A stretch of DNA of 9,744 bases from Candidatus Hydrogenedentota bacterium (GTDB lineage Bacteria > Spirochaetota > Leptospiria > Turneriellales > J094), in the NCBI GenBank assembly GCA_003695005.1, contig RFJE01000207.1, positions 1-9,744 on the forward strand. Reading direction: 5' to 3'. Each line of letters starts with the position of its first letter. The first letter of the stretch is position 1. The translations under genes and the position numbers were made by a program. Positions 1 through 7,150 of this stretch are shown in pieces. The notes under the pieces were generated by a model, which saw nothing but the letters and a program-made list of their open reading frames with translations, was not told the origin of the DNA and did no database searches.

Positions 1-10
1 CTGGATCTAG

Positions 11-113
11 ATTAAAAAAAGGGAAAAAAGGCCTGCTCGTGCTCAAACAGTCCTCGCGTAAGGCTGCGGAACTGCGCCGAGCAGGCCTTTTTTCCCTTCA
101 CCGAGAATTGCTG
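11..113. repeat. Structured intergenic repeat, copy A
   Basis: An inverted repeat with a perfect 19-bp stem (21-39 with 78-96) encloses a 38-base interior. The same outer ends recur at 7151-7340. Positions 11-32 match 7151-7172 at 19 of 22 bases, and 85-113 match 7312-7340 at 26 of 29. The similarity extends outside the stem, into the shared CGAGAATT after the right arm, so it is more than two similar terminators. The stem position pair 24-93 is A-T here and C-G in the other copy. The interior (35-54) also resembles the element at 1101-1120. The interiors of the two copies are otherwise unrelated. Confidence 0.8.
14..96 (-). terminator. Intrinsic terminator of xerD, formed by repeat copy A
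   Basis: Read on the minus strand, the perfect 19-bp stem is followed immediately by seven T residues (complement of A14-A20). It begins about 21 bases after the xerD stop codon. The stem is much longer than needed for a simple terminator because it is also a dispersed repeat. In the opposite direction there is no T-run after the stem, so termination should be directional. Confidence 0.75.
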
Positions 114-117
114 GTTT

Positions 118-1020
118 TTATCTACCACGTGGATGGTGTTTTTTGTGTGCTTCTTTCATTTCCTTGCCAGCTACATGTGTATAAATTTGTGTGGTGGAAA
201 TATCAATATGCCCAAGCAACTCTTGTACCGATCGTAAATCAGCGTTATTTTGGATTAAGTGAGTGGCAAAAGAATGACGCAATGTGTGAGGCGTAATATT
301 CTTTTCTATTTTTGCCCGCTTCATATATTTTTTTAAAAGCCGCCACGCACTTTTGCGATTTAAAGCTCCCCCTTTTTTAGAAACAAATACATATTCGGAC
401 GAACTACCTTGCAATATTTCCGATCTTGCTTCCTTTAAGTACTTTCCTAATAAATCCGCAGCAATTTCTCCATAAGGAACAATACGCTCTTTGCCGCCTT
501 TTGCAAAGCGAATGGTAAGTAGCATATTTTTATCATCAATATCTTTTAGTTTTAAATTACAAGCTTCTGAAATGCGCAAACCAGAAGAATACAAAAGTTC
601 AAACATGGCTTTATCCCGCAATTCTAAAATGTTGTTTTCATTAAAAACCGAAAATAATTTTACAATTTCTTTTTGTGTTAAGTAGTCGGGTAAGTCTTTT
701 TCTATTTTAGGCGTTTCTACTTTTTCAGCAGGATTATTCTCAATATGATTTCTTTGCTCTAAAAATTTATAAAAATGTCGAAAGCAGGCAATCATCCTTG
801 CTTGTGTACGGGGAGCAATTTGCTTTTTACTCACTTCTTCTCTTAAAAAATTTTGGATATCTTTTTGAGTAACTTCCAATAAGTTTTTTTTCTTATGGCT
901 TACATATTTCGATAACTTGTTTAAATCCGATGTATAAGAAAATATGCTATTTTCGGCAAGACCGCGTTCTACTGTTAAGTAATTCTTAAACTCTTCAATC
1001 CAGTCTTTTTTTAGTCCCAC
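118..1020 (-). CDS. xerD: Tyrosine recombinase XerD
   Basis: Site-specific tyrosine recombinase of the Xer family, which resolves chromosome dimers at the dif site, normally with XerC and FtsK. The 300-residue length is typical. Residues about 5-90 form the SAM-like core-binding domain and about 110-290 the catalytic domain. The catalytic set is complete: R149 (in SGLRISE), K174 (in AKGGKER), H245 and R248 (in HTLRHS), H271 (in LLGHI) and nucleophile Y280 (in TQIYTHV). The C-terminal tail, HV followed by a helix ending HHPRGR, resembles XerD more than XerC. The start is GTG at 1018-1020, chosen because AAGGAG sits about six bases upstream on the minus strand. It lies 120 bp downstream of nnrS on the same strand, with a hairpin between, and ends in a strong terminator. 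A standalone integrase is possible but nothing nearby suggests a mobile element. No dif site was recognised. Confidence 0.93.
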   Translation of the reverse strand: MGLKKDWIEEFKNYLTVERGLAENSIFSYTSDLNKLSKYVSHKKKNLLEVTQKDIQNFLREEVSKKQIAPRTQARMIACFRHFYKFLEQRNHIENNPAEKVETPKIEKDLPDYLTQKEIVKLFSVFNENNILELRDKAMFELLYSSGLRISEACNLKLKDIDDKNMLLTIRFAKGGKERIVPYGEIAADLLGKYLKEARSEILQGSSSEYVFVSKKGGALNRKSAWRLLKKYMKRAKIEKNITPHTLRHSFATHLIQNNADLRSVQELLGHIDISTTQIYTHVAGKEMKEAHKKHHPRGR

Positions 1021-1099
1021 GAAACTCTCCTTTTTTATGTCTTATAGGACTAAATTCGACAAATTTGTTTGCGCTTTGTAGGAATTTTTTATTTTAGCA

Positions 1100-1135
1100 A
1101 GCTCGTGCTCCAACATCCTGTTGGAACACAGACTC
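1100..1135. repeat. Small palindromic repeat, copy B, between nnrS and xerD
   Basis: A hairpin of ten base pairs with one mismatch (1105-1114 with 1120-1129) around the five-base loop ATCCT. Its left half matches the interior of copy A: GCTCGTGCTC at 1101-1110 is identical to 35-44, followed in both by an AACA and TCCT pattern. It also matches 9391-9413, where the CCAAC, TCCT and GTTGG parts recur. The following ACAGACTC recurs in inverted orientation within 9521-9530 and its flank. It lies just after the nnrS stop codon. There is no T-run, so it is not an obvious intrinsic terminator. Confidence 0.6.
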
Positions 1136-1140
1136 ATGCT

Positions 1141-2235
1141 TTAAGGAGGTGCTTTTCTAAAGCCAAGAAAATACGACAAAGTGATAGCCATGAGTCCAAA
1201 ACACCAGAGAATAGAAGCCATTTGCAAGTGAATCATATAGCTTTTTAATAAAAAAGCAGTAGAACGAGTCCATAAGCCTAGAAAAAGAGTTCCCCAAATG
1301 ATATGCGCATACCATACATTTTTTTCTAAATCATTGGGGAGGCCTTCATGTCCATAGAGTACCCGCGACATGATCATAAGGGCAAATAGCCCAACAATGC
1401 CAGCAAGTACACCATGACTAATATGAGCCATATACACAGGGAAAAAGGCTTCCGTCCAAACAGACAGCAAAGCTGTAATGGCCAGTGCTCGTATCCAAAG
1501 GGATACAGCCAATGGATTTTGTGACTTCGAAAAAATATTCCAGCCACCTATTAAAATCCAAGTAACAAGCACTGCCCGAATGGTACTTGTAATATAAGCG
1601 GTTTGTGGATTTTGGAAAAAGTAACTCATGATAAAAATGAATGAGTAAATATGTGGCCAATGTAGGCTCATGAAATATTTTACTGTTTTTGCATTTGGTG
1701 CCGTTCCAAGTAACATTACCCCTAATTTTTGCCCAATCCCTAAAACAAGCAATAAAAACAAACCATGATGATACACAACTCTTGCGCTTTCGGCAATTGT
1801 TAGGCTTACATAGTGGAACTCGCCTGCAAGGCGTAACAAAATAGAAAGAGTAGCGGCAGAAAAGCCCCAAAAAACATAAGGCATAAAAAAAGGTATAAAG
1901 CCCTGCCTTTTTTTTGTAGCATCCCATAAATACAATAAAAATAAAACAAGAGTTAAAATAAGCATCGTATAATAAAAAACAGGAGAAAGAAAAATACCCG
2001 TGATTGCAAAAAGATGACTTATGAAAAGAGCCATAAAAAGTGGTTTTGGAATTTCGAGACTCGTTAAAAAACGCGGGACGGCAGTTAGCAAAAAGCCGAA
2101 GGCTGCACTCAATAAAAAGCCCGTTACCATGAGTTCTCGATGATAAAAAATAGCATTTTTCGGGGGGTGAATCCAAAGTAAAATGCCAACAAAGCCTGTT
2201 ATAAAAGCTAACGGGAAATAAATGCGATATGCCAT
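1141..2235 (-). CDS. nnrS: NnrS family membrane protein
   Basis: Polytopic inner-membrane protein of the NnrS family. The founding members are haem- and copper-containing proteins tied to denitrification and resistance to nitric oxide. At 364 residues it is slightly shorter than the usual roughly 390. Family signatures visible: the N-terminal His32 followed by a GFLLTAVP motif at residues 48-54; His156/His157 in the VYHHGLF segment; HISHGVLAG with MSRVLYGHEG at residues 271-297; and a C-terminal H311/H336 region. I count about ten to twelve hydrophobic segments. The ATG at 2233-2235 has no strong Shine-Dalgarno sequence. It is divergent from the pnt operon with about 104 bp between starts, so the two may share control. 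No denitrification genes are visible here, so a nitrosative-stress or general redox role is inferred from family only. Confidence 0.82.
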   Translation of the reverse strand: MAYRIYFPLAFITGFVGILLWIHPPKNAIFYHRELMVTGFLLSAAFGFLLTAVPRFLTSLEIPKPLFMALFISHLFAITGIFLSPVFYYTMLILTLVLFLLYLWDATKKRQGFIPFFMPYVFWGFSAATLSILLRLAGEFHYVSLTIAESARVVYHHGLFLLLVLGIGQKLGVMLLGTAPNAKTVKYFMSLHWPHIYSFIFIMSYFFQNPQTAYITSTIRAVLVTWILIGGWNIFSKSQNPLAVSLWIRALAITALLSVWTEAFFPVYMAHISHGVLAGIVGLFALMIMSRVLYGHEGLPNDLEKNVWYAHIIWGTLFLGLWTRSTAFLLKSYMIHLQMASILWCFGLMAITLSYFLGFRKAPP

Positions 2236-2339
2236 AATCGATATTGAACTCTAAAATGAAAACAAGCCGGCAAGCAAAATCGAGATTAAATGATACCTTT
2301 TTTTCCTTGTCCGGATGTTTAGAGTTTGAACAAGGATTC
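2236..2339. promoter_or_regulatory. Divergent nnrS/pntAA control region with inverted repeat
   Basis: This spacer between two divergent genes must hold both promoters, but I see no convincing -35/-10 pair. It contains an inverted repeat: AACTCTAAA at 2247-2255 with TTTAGAGTT at 2318-2326. Inside it, CCGGCAAG (2267-2274) can pair with CTTGTCCGG (2307-2315) with one bulged base. The right arm ends five bases before the pntAA Shine-Dalgarno sequence. The element could be a leader structure or a pair of operator half-sites. The spacer is also open in frame with pntAA back to 2244. Confidence 0.4.
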
Positions 2340-3473
2340 ATGAAGATAGCTGTTGCCAAAGAAAGTATGGAAGGGGAAAAGCGGGTAGCGCTTGTTCCTG
2401 ATTCTGTTAAAAAATTAAGCAAAGCCGGATATGAAATCATCGTCGAAAAGGAAGCAGGGCTTAAAGCTTCTTTTTATGACGAAGAGTATAAAGAAGCTGG
2501 AGCATCCATACTAGATAATTTTGCGCAAACTGTACAAAATGCAGATATTATTTTTAAGGTACGTCCCCCGACTGTACAGGAAATTGAAGCTCTTCCCGAA
2601 GGTTCTACTTTAATTAGTTTTCAGGATATTATCAATAAGAAAGACAATTTAGCTCTTTTTGAGAAAAAGAAGCTCAATACACTTGCTGTAGAATTTATTC
2701 CTAGAATTACTTTAGCCCAATCGATGGATGTATTGAGTTCAATGGCAACTGTTGCCGGCTATCGTGCAGTGTTAGAAGGAGTGCATTTACTGCAAAGATT
2801 TATGCCGATGCTTATGACGGCTGCAGGAACAATCCCGCCTGCTAAAGTCCTCGTATTAGGAGCGGGAGTGGCCGGCTTACAGGCAATTGCTACTGCAAAA
2901 CGGCTTGGAGCTGTTGTGGAAGCTTTTGATGTTCGGCCTGCTGCAAAGGAGCAAGTGGAAAGTTTAGGAGCAAAGTTTGTAGAAATGGAGCTCGATGAAT
3001 CCATGCAAGATGATCAGGGGTATGCCAAAGAAGCCAGCGAAGAGTTCATCCGTAAAGAGATGGAGCTTATTCATAAGCATTTACAAAAAGCTGATTTATG
3101 CATTACAACGGCGCAAGTTTTTGGCAAAAAGGCACCTATTTTAGTAAAGGATTATATGGTGAAAGACATGCGCCGAGGTTCCGTCATTATTGATTTAGCA
3201 GCCGAGCAAGGCGGAAATTGTGAGCTAACCCGAGCCGGCGAGATCGTTGAAGAAAATGGAGTTTTTGTATATGGACCAAAAGATTTAATTAGTACCATGG
3301 CAGAGCCGGCAAGCAGAATGTATTCTAAAAACATGGAAAATTTAATTTTATACTTACTGAAAGACAAAGAAGCCATTGATTTTGATGCCGAGGATGAAAT
3401 TATCCGTAGAACAACGGTAACAAAGCAAGGTGTTTTAGTTTCTGAACTTGTTAAGAAAATTTTAGGGGGATAA
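2340..3473 (+). CDS. pntAA: NAD(P) transhydrogenase alpha subunit part 1 (domain I)
   Basis: The soluble NAD(H)-binding domain I of proton-translocating transhydrogenase. This enzyme couples hydride transfer from NADH to NADP+ with proton entry and so supplies NADPH. The 377-residue size fits the split alpha subunit of organisms such as Rhodospirillum rubrum, rather than the fused E. coli PntA. The N-terminus MKIAVAKES leads into an AlaDH/PNT N-terminal domain. Arg122, Gln127, Asp130 and Ser133 (in PRITLAQSMDVLSS) align with the R. rubrum nucleotide-site residues. The Rossmann motif GAGVAG is at residues 174-179. The start at 2340 is chosen because homologues begin MKIAV and AAGGA lies just upstream at 2332-2336, although only three bases separate them. 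An in-frame ATG at 2256 would add 28 residues unlike the family. The stop is separated by one base from pntAB. Confidence 0.95.
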   Translation: MKIAVAKESMEGEKRVALVPDSVKKLSKAGYEIIVEKEAGLKASFYDEEYKEAGASILDNFAQTVQNADIIFKVRPPTVQEIEALPEGSTLISFQDIINKKDNLALFEKKKLNTLAVEFIPRITLAQSMDVLSSMATVAGYRAVLEGVHLLQRFMPMLMTAAGTIPPAKVLVLGAGVAGLQAIATAKRLGAVVEAFDVRPAAKEQVESLGAKFVEMELDESMQDDQGYAKEASEEFIRKEMELIHKHLQKADLCITTAQVFGKKAPILVKDYMVKDMRRGSVIIDLAAEQGGNCELTRAGEIVEENGVFVYGPKDLISTMAEPASRMYSKNMENLILYLLKDKEAIDFDAEDEIIRRTTVTKQGVLVSELVKKILGG

Positions 3474-3474
3474 T

Positions 3475-3777
3475 ATGGATGTAACACAACTTGTAATGAC
3501 ATTGTATGTTTTTATACTCGCTATTTTTGTAGGGTTTGAGCTGATTTCTAAAGTGCCACCTACTTTACATACACCGCTTATGTCGGGTTCGAATGCAATT
3601 TCGGGGATTACGCTTTTAGGAGCATTGCTTGTTGCAGGAAGGCAAGCAAGTGGCTGGCAGGATGTAAAAGTGTTTTTAGGTTTTGCTGCCATTGCTTTTG
3701 CGGCTATCAATATTGTTGGTGGTTATGTAGTCACGGATAGGATGCTACAAATGTTTAAAAAGAAGGAAAAAAAATAG
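3475..3777 (+). CDS. pntAB: NAD(P) transhydrogenase alpha subunit part 2 (membrane)
   Basis: Small membrane subunit of the transhydrogenase, contributing the alpha share of the proton-conducting domain II. It has 100 residues with three hydrophobic segments, at about 5-25, 38-55 and 65-90, and a lysine-rich C-terminus. The family signature HTPLMSGSNAISG starts at His32. The gene starts one base after the pntAA stop, with the Shine-Dalgarno run GGGGGA formed by the last codons of pntAA, which indicates translational coupling. The pntB Shine-Dalgarno sequence overlaps its own stop codon. Length and order match three-subunit transhydrogenases. Confidence 0.95.
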   Translation: MDVTQLVMTLYVFILAIFVGFELISKVPPTLHTPLMSGSNAISGITLLGALLVAGRQASGWQDVKVFLGFAAIAFAAINIVGGYVVTDRMLQMFKKKEKK

Positions 3778-3786
3778 GAGAACCTT

Positions 3787-5202
3787 ATGCTAGAGTTTTT
3801 AGAGCAAAAGTGGTTAATTGATTTAATTTATTTAGGTTCTGTTTTACTTTTTATTTTTGGTATTAAGAATTTAAGCTCACCTCGTACGGCTAGAAAAGGC
3901 AATGCTCTTTCTTTAACAGGGATGCTTATTGCTGTTGCAGTAACCTTACTAGACCCTGTTATTATTGAGCACATGCGTTTTGATATTATTGTTCCTGCTC
4001 TTTTTGTTGGTTCTCTTGTTGGTTTAATAATGGCTAAAAAAGTTAAGATGACAGGGATGCCACAAATGGTGGCCTTACTGAATGGTTTTGGCGGGATTGC
4101 TTCTGCCCTTGTGGCCATTGCAGAATATTACGAAAATCCGGCAACATCTGCCGATGATACGGTTCACTTTATTACACTTGTTGCTTCTATTGTTGTTGGT
4201 TCGTTAACTTTTGTAGGAAGTGTGGTTGCTTTTGCTAAATTACAAGGTCTTATGCCCGGCCGTCCAATGATGGTAAAATCTTCTAAACCAATTAACGTAA
4301 TTTTATTATTAGCGGTAATTGTTTTCGGTGTGCTGTTAGGTCGAAGCCCGCAGGCCGAAGAATATGCATTAGCCATTGCAGGCATAGGTTCCATTTTAGG
4401 TTATACTTTAGTCGTTCCCATTGGTGGTGCGGATATGCCGGTAGTGATTTCTCTACTGAACTCTTATTCCGGAATTGCGGTAGCACTAACAGGTTTTGTT
4501 CTTAAAAACAACGCATTAATTGTGGTTGGTTCTTTAGTCGGTGCTTCCGGCATTATTTTAACGAATATTATGTGTAAAGGAATGAATCGCTCGCTAACCA
4601 ATGTGCTTTTCGGTGGTTTTGGCAGCGATTCTACAACCGGCGGAGAAGGGGGAGCTGTAACGGGCACTGTAAAATCGGCGTCGCCAGAAGAGGCAGGCAT
4701 GATTTTAGATATGGCGGAATCGGTAATTATTGTGCCTGGCTATGGTATGGCTGTTTCGCAAGCGCAGCATGTTGTAAAATCACTTGCAACTTTGTTGGAG
4801 TCACGTGGCGCGAATGTTCGCTTTGCCATTCATCCTGTGGCAGGGCGGATGCCTGGACACATGAATGTCCTTTTAGCCGAAGCCGGCGTGGATTACGATA
4901 AGCTTGTAGAAATGGAGCGCATTAACGATGATTTTAAAAATACAGATGTTGCGATAGTTATTGGTGCTAATGATGTGGTGAATCCTGCAGCAAAAAACAA
5001 CCCGAATTCCCCAATTTATGGCATGCCTGTTTTAAATGTGGAAGAAGCTAAAACTGTTTTAGTTCTTAAGCGATCTCTTAACCCCGGATTTGCAGGGATT
5101 GATAATGAGCTCTTTTATAAAGACAATACTCTTATGGTCTTTGGTGATGCTAAAAAGACTGTAGAAGAAATGATTGCAGCTCTCGAAGAGCTCGGGGATT
5201 AA
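3787..5202 (+). CDS. pntB: NAD(P) transhydrogenase beta subunit
   Basis: Beta subunit of proton-translocating transhydrogenase: residues 1 to about 265 form the membrane domain II, with about eight or nine hydrophobic segments. About 290-471 is the soluble NADP(H)-binding domain III. Domain III shows the family motif GYGMAVSQAQ (318-327), HPVAGRMPGHMNVLLAEA (349-366) and GANDVVNPAA (393-402), followed by KRSLNPGFAGIDN. The length of 471 is normal. Asn99 (in ALLNGFGG) occupies the place where the E. coli enzyme has the proton-channel His91; Asn also occurs there in some other transhydrogenases. AGGAGA at 3776-3781 is placed well for the ATG at 3787. This is the last gene of the operon, ends tail-to-tail with the DUF1577-like gene, and is followed by a terminator at 5212. 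Confidence 0.96.
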   Translation: MLEFLEQKWLIDLIYLGSVLLFIFGIKNLSSPRTARKGNALSLTGMLIAVAVTLLDPVIIEHMRFDIIVPALFVGSLVGLIMAKKVKMTGMPQMVALLNGFGGIASALVAIAEYYENPATSADDTVHFITLVASIVVGSLTFVGSVVAFAKLQGLMPGRPMMVKSSKPINVILLLAVIVFGVLLGRSPQAEEYALAIAGIGSILGYTLVVPIGGADMPVVISLLNSYSGIAVALTGFVLKNNALIVVGSLVGASGIILTNIMCKGMNRSLTNVLFGGFGSDSTTGGEGGAVTGTVKSASPEEAGMILDMAESVIIVPGYGMAVSQAQHVVKSLATLLESRGANVRFAIHPVAGRMPGHMNVLLAEAGVDYDKLVEMERINDDFKNTDVAIVIGANDVVNPAAKNNPNSPIYGMPVLNVEEAKTVLVLKRSLNPGFAGIDNELFYKDNTLMVFGDAKKTVEEMIAALEELGD

Positions 5203-6407
5203 CTTGCAATCGGTGCTTCATAAGGAGCACCTTTTTGTACCATATACTCAATATATTCTTTTAATCTTTCAAAGCTTGTCATCCCGGAATGTTCAGAGTA
5301 TACGAGTCCTTTAAACTCAACTCCAACATAAAGCTCACCTGTATCTTTTTGTCGAATGTGCTTAATTTCTGCATAAAAGCGAAGAGGCTGCTGCATTTTA
5401 AAAATAACATCAAAAACCATTTCGTTTCTGTTTAAAATATATTGTTGAAATTCAGGGTCTGTAATTTTTAATAAGGCACCACCAAGTCCAATATTCACAA
5501 TGGCCTGTCTTTCTTTTAAGAAAATGGTGTTTGCATCTTTAATACGCTTTAAAACTTCTTCCGCTGCTTCTTTTAAAGTTTGCATATCTTGTTTTGTAAG
5601 CTCTTTCTCTTTGCTTTCTAAATATAAGTAGCCAATCGGAAATGTTTGTTGTTGTAAGTTTGTGTACAAAATAGGATAATAAATAGCTGATTTTAAGCCT
5701 TCATCTAATGCCATTTTCCTCATGGCTTCTACGGCTTCATCAGCAATTTTAGGCAGTTCTATCGATTTGCTTGTTCCTAAAATATCTTGTTCCCATAAAA
5801 TTTTTGCCTCTTTTAAGTCGGTTACAATAAATCCTTGTTTTGCTTTCTTTAAGATTTTACTTTCCCAACGATTATCAATGGGATTCATTTCTCGAATTTT
5901 TAAGCCCGCAATACGAGCAGATAATCTTTTTTCTTCTTCATGGAAAATAACCCGATTCGACACAGAGTACCACATCGGGTTCATATCAATTTTATTTTTA
6001 GATATATAAAAATTGCTTGATACAATAGAATCGTCGGGGTTTATTAAACGACCTTGCTTGCGGGGATTTGTATCAATCCTTACTTCCAGAACTCGCATTT
6101 TAACACCGTTTGTACCTTCTTCTATGAGTTCACAATCAAATTCCATTTGGCGCTTTAAGGTTTTAAACAAAGTAAGCTGATTGGGGACAGGATAATCTGC
6201 CGGAAATTCTAATAGCAATACATACCCATACTCGTCGGATTTTTCCATTCCCTTGGGGGTTGCATGAACGACCGGTTCGGTATTTCGAATACCTAGTGGT
6301 GTATTTCCCACATATTCTTTTAATATGTACTCGAGTTTTTGTGGATCGGTAATTACTTGCGCATCTCGTTTACTGTCTTTAAGGATTTTTAAAGTATGTA
6401 CTTCCAT
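5199..6407 (-). CDS. DUF1577-like GAF/PilZ-type signalling protein
   Basis: Probable cytosolic 402-residue signalling protein resembling the DUF1577 family that I know from Leptospira (from memory). No signal peptide or membrane segment is visible. The N-terminal 1-170 has no fold I recognise. About 175-292 looks GAF-like, including YYPILY and the IGYLYLESKEKELTKQDMQTL stretch typical of a GAF C-terminal half. About 298-370 looks PilZ-like: KERQAIVNIGLGGALL carries a NxGxxG variant of the D/NxSxxG motif at Asn305-Gly309, preceded by Arg300, and the domain ends GELYVGVEFKGL. A complete RxxxR is not seen, so c-di-GMP binding is plausible but unproven. The start ATG is supported by AGGGGG four bases upstream on the minus strand. 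It is divergent from def by 133 bp. It overlaps the pntB stop by four bases at TTAA. Confidence 0.75.
   Translation of the reverse strand: MEVHTLKILKDSKRDAQVITDPQKLEYILKEYVGNTPLGIRNTEPVVHATPKGMEKSDEYGYVLLLEFPADYPVPNQLTLFKTLKRQMEFDCELIEEGTNGVKMRVLEVRIDTNPRKQGRLINPDDSIVSSNFYISKNKIDMNPMWYSVSNRVIFHEEEKRLSARIAGLKIREMNPIDNRWESKILKKAKQGFIVTDLKEAKILWEQDILGTSKSIELPKIADEAVEAMRKMALDEGLKSAIYYPILYTNLQQQTFPIGYLYLESKEKELTKQDMQTLKEAAEEVLKRIKDANTIFLKERQAIVNIGLGGALLKITDPEFQQYILNRNEMVFDVIFKMQQPLRFYAEIKHIRQKDTGELYVGVEFKGLVYSEHSGMTSFERLKEYIEYMVQKGAPYEAPIAS
5212..5236 (+). terminator. Intrinsic terminator of the pnt operon
   Basis: GGTGCTTC (5212-5219) pairs with GGAGCACC (5224-5231), including one G-U pair, around the loop ATAA. 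Five T residues follow at 5232-5236. It starts ten bases after the pntB stop. It lies wholly inside the C-terminal codons of the opposing gene, where it encodes KGAPYEAP in reverse, so one sequence serves as terminator and as protein code. Confidence 0.7.
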
Positions 6408-6540
6408 TTAGCCCCCTTTATTGTCGAACTTTTTATTTGTATACTTAATAAGACGAAAAAAAGATAAAATGGCGACAAGGAAATCATCCACCAAACAAAA
6501 AATATTCGCCGAAATGACTGTTCTTTTATATATTACCACT
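6408..6540. promoter_or_regulatory. Divergent DUF1577-like/def spacer
   Basis: A short spacer that must hold both promoters. TATACT at 6440-6445 is a fair -10 candidate for def, but the matching -35 position (about 6417-6422) is poor. The GTATAC palindrome there could also give TATACA on the minus strand. Near the minus gene, the run complementary to 6411-6419 is the purine-rich Shine-Dalgarno sequence. Confidence 0.3.
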
Positions 6541-7101
6541 ATGGCTGTACGAAAAATTTTAACAATTCCAGATCCCCGTTTGTACGAAATTAGCGAAAAA
6601 GTAACGGAATTTGGTCGTCCATTACGGCCGCTCATTCGCGATATGTTTGATACGATGTATGCTGCCGATGGGGTCGGTTTAGCGGCTATCCAAATTGGAG
6701 TTAAAAAAAGGATTTTAGTGTTAGACCTTACCCATTTTGGCTTTGTAAAAGGTGTCTTTATCAATCCCGAAGTGGTAGAACAGAGCAAAGAAATGCAAGA
6801 GGGAGATGAAGGTTGTCTTTCTGTACCAGGGTTGTCTGTACCTTTAAAAAGGCCAAAGTATGTCAAAGTAAAATACCAAGACTTAAATGGTTCCGAAAGA
6901 ATCATAGAAGGAGAAATGTTGCTAGCACGTGCCTTGTTGCATGAAATGGATCATTTAGATGGAAAAGTCTTCGTGGATTTATTAGAGCCAGCTATTAAAC
7001 GAGAAGTTGCCGAAGATATTGAGCGAATTAAGCAAGGCCTTATGCCACAAAAGGAGAGAATCCCTGAATATCGAAAAGAAGTTAGTAAGGCGCGGGCATA
7101 G
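6541..7101 (+). CDS. def: Peptide deformylase
   Basis: Metalloenzyme that removes the formyl group from the N-terminal methionine of new proteins, in the cytosol at the ribosome exit. The 186-residue form chosen here has the three family motifs: GVGLAAIQ (44-51, isoleucine where proline is commonest), EGCLSVP with metal ligand Cys92 (90-96), and HEMDH with ligands His134 and His138 and catalytic Glu135. The start at 6541 is chosen because MAVRKILTIPDPRL is the usual deformylase N-terminus. Its ribosome binding site is poor, and in-frame ATG codons at 6514 and 6469 would add 9 or 24 residues, so the start is not settled. The C-terminus after residue 150 is a charged helix longer than the minimal fold. 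No fmt gene is adjacent. It converges on capA, with a hairpin and a large repeat between. Confidence 0.92.
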   Translation: MAVRKILTIPDPRLYEISEKVTEFGRPLRPLIRDMFDTMYAADGVGLAAIQIGVKKRILVLDLTHFGFVKGVFINPEVVEQSKEMQEGDEGCLSVPGLSVPLKRPKYVKVKYQDLNGSERIIEGEMLLARALLHEMDHLDGKVFVDLLEPAIKREVAEDIERIKQGLMPQKERIPEYRKEVSKARA

Positions 7102-7108
7102 CGATAAG

Positions 7109-7145
7109 TTCAGCGCTTCTCGGCATTTCGCCTAGAAGCGCTGAA
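7109..7145. repeat. Perfect 12-bp hairpin after def
   Basis: TTCAGCGCTTCT (7109-7120) pairs perfectly with AGAAGCGCTGAA (7134-7145) around 13 bases, starting eight bases after the def stop. No T-run follows, so it is a barrier or stability hairpin rather than a clear intrinsic terminator. It lies just outside repeat copy C and shares no module with it. Confidence 0.6.
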
Positions 7146-7150
7146 GTCGA

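Noticed and set aside
39..296. An 85-codon plus-strand frame at the left edge
   Set aside because: It is made of repeat copy A and the antisense of the xerD 3' end, with no family resemblance.
118..1020. xerD as the integrase of an integrative element
   Set aside because: Its C-terminus and length fit housekeeping XerD, and no excisionase, phage genes or tRNA attachment site is visible.
1141..1152. AAGGAGGTG on the plus strand, resembling a perfect ribosome site or the complement of the 16S 3' end
   Set aside because: It is the reverse of the last nnrS codons (Ala-Pro-Pro-stop) and no plus-strand gene follows.
2244..2339. N-terminal extension of PntAA from TTG 2244 or ATG 2256
   Set aside because: Family members begin at MKIAV, the extra residues look unlike the family, and the Shine-Dalgarno sequence favours 2340.
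1418..2440. A 340-codon open frame on the minus strand across nnrS and the pntAA start
   Set aside because: It lies in another frame of nnrS, has a composition rich in Ser, Cys and Phe typical of a shadow frame, and runs into the coding start of pntAA. The nnrS frame has clear family motifs.
1055..6428. TTGTCGAA upstream of both xerD and def as a shared promoter or operator box
   Set aside because: Only eight bases long, and the distance to any -10-like sequence differs between the two sites; probably chance.
6408..6905. A 165-codon minus-strand frame opposite def
   Set aside because: It is antisense to the conserved deformylase motifs and has no recognisable features.
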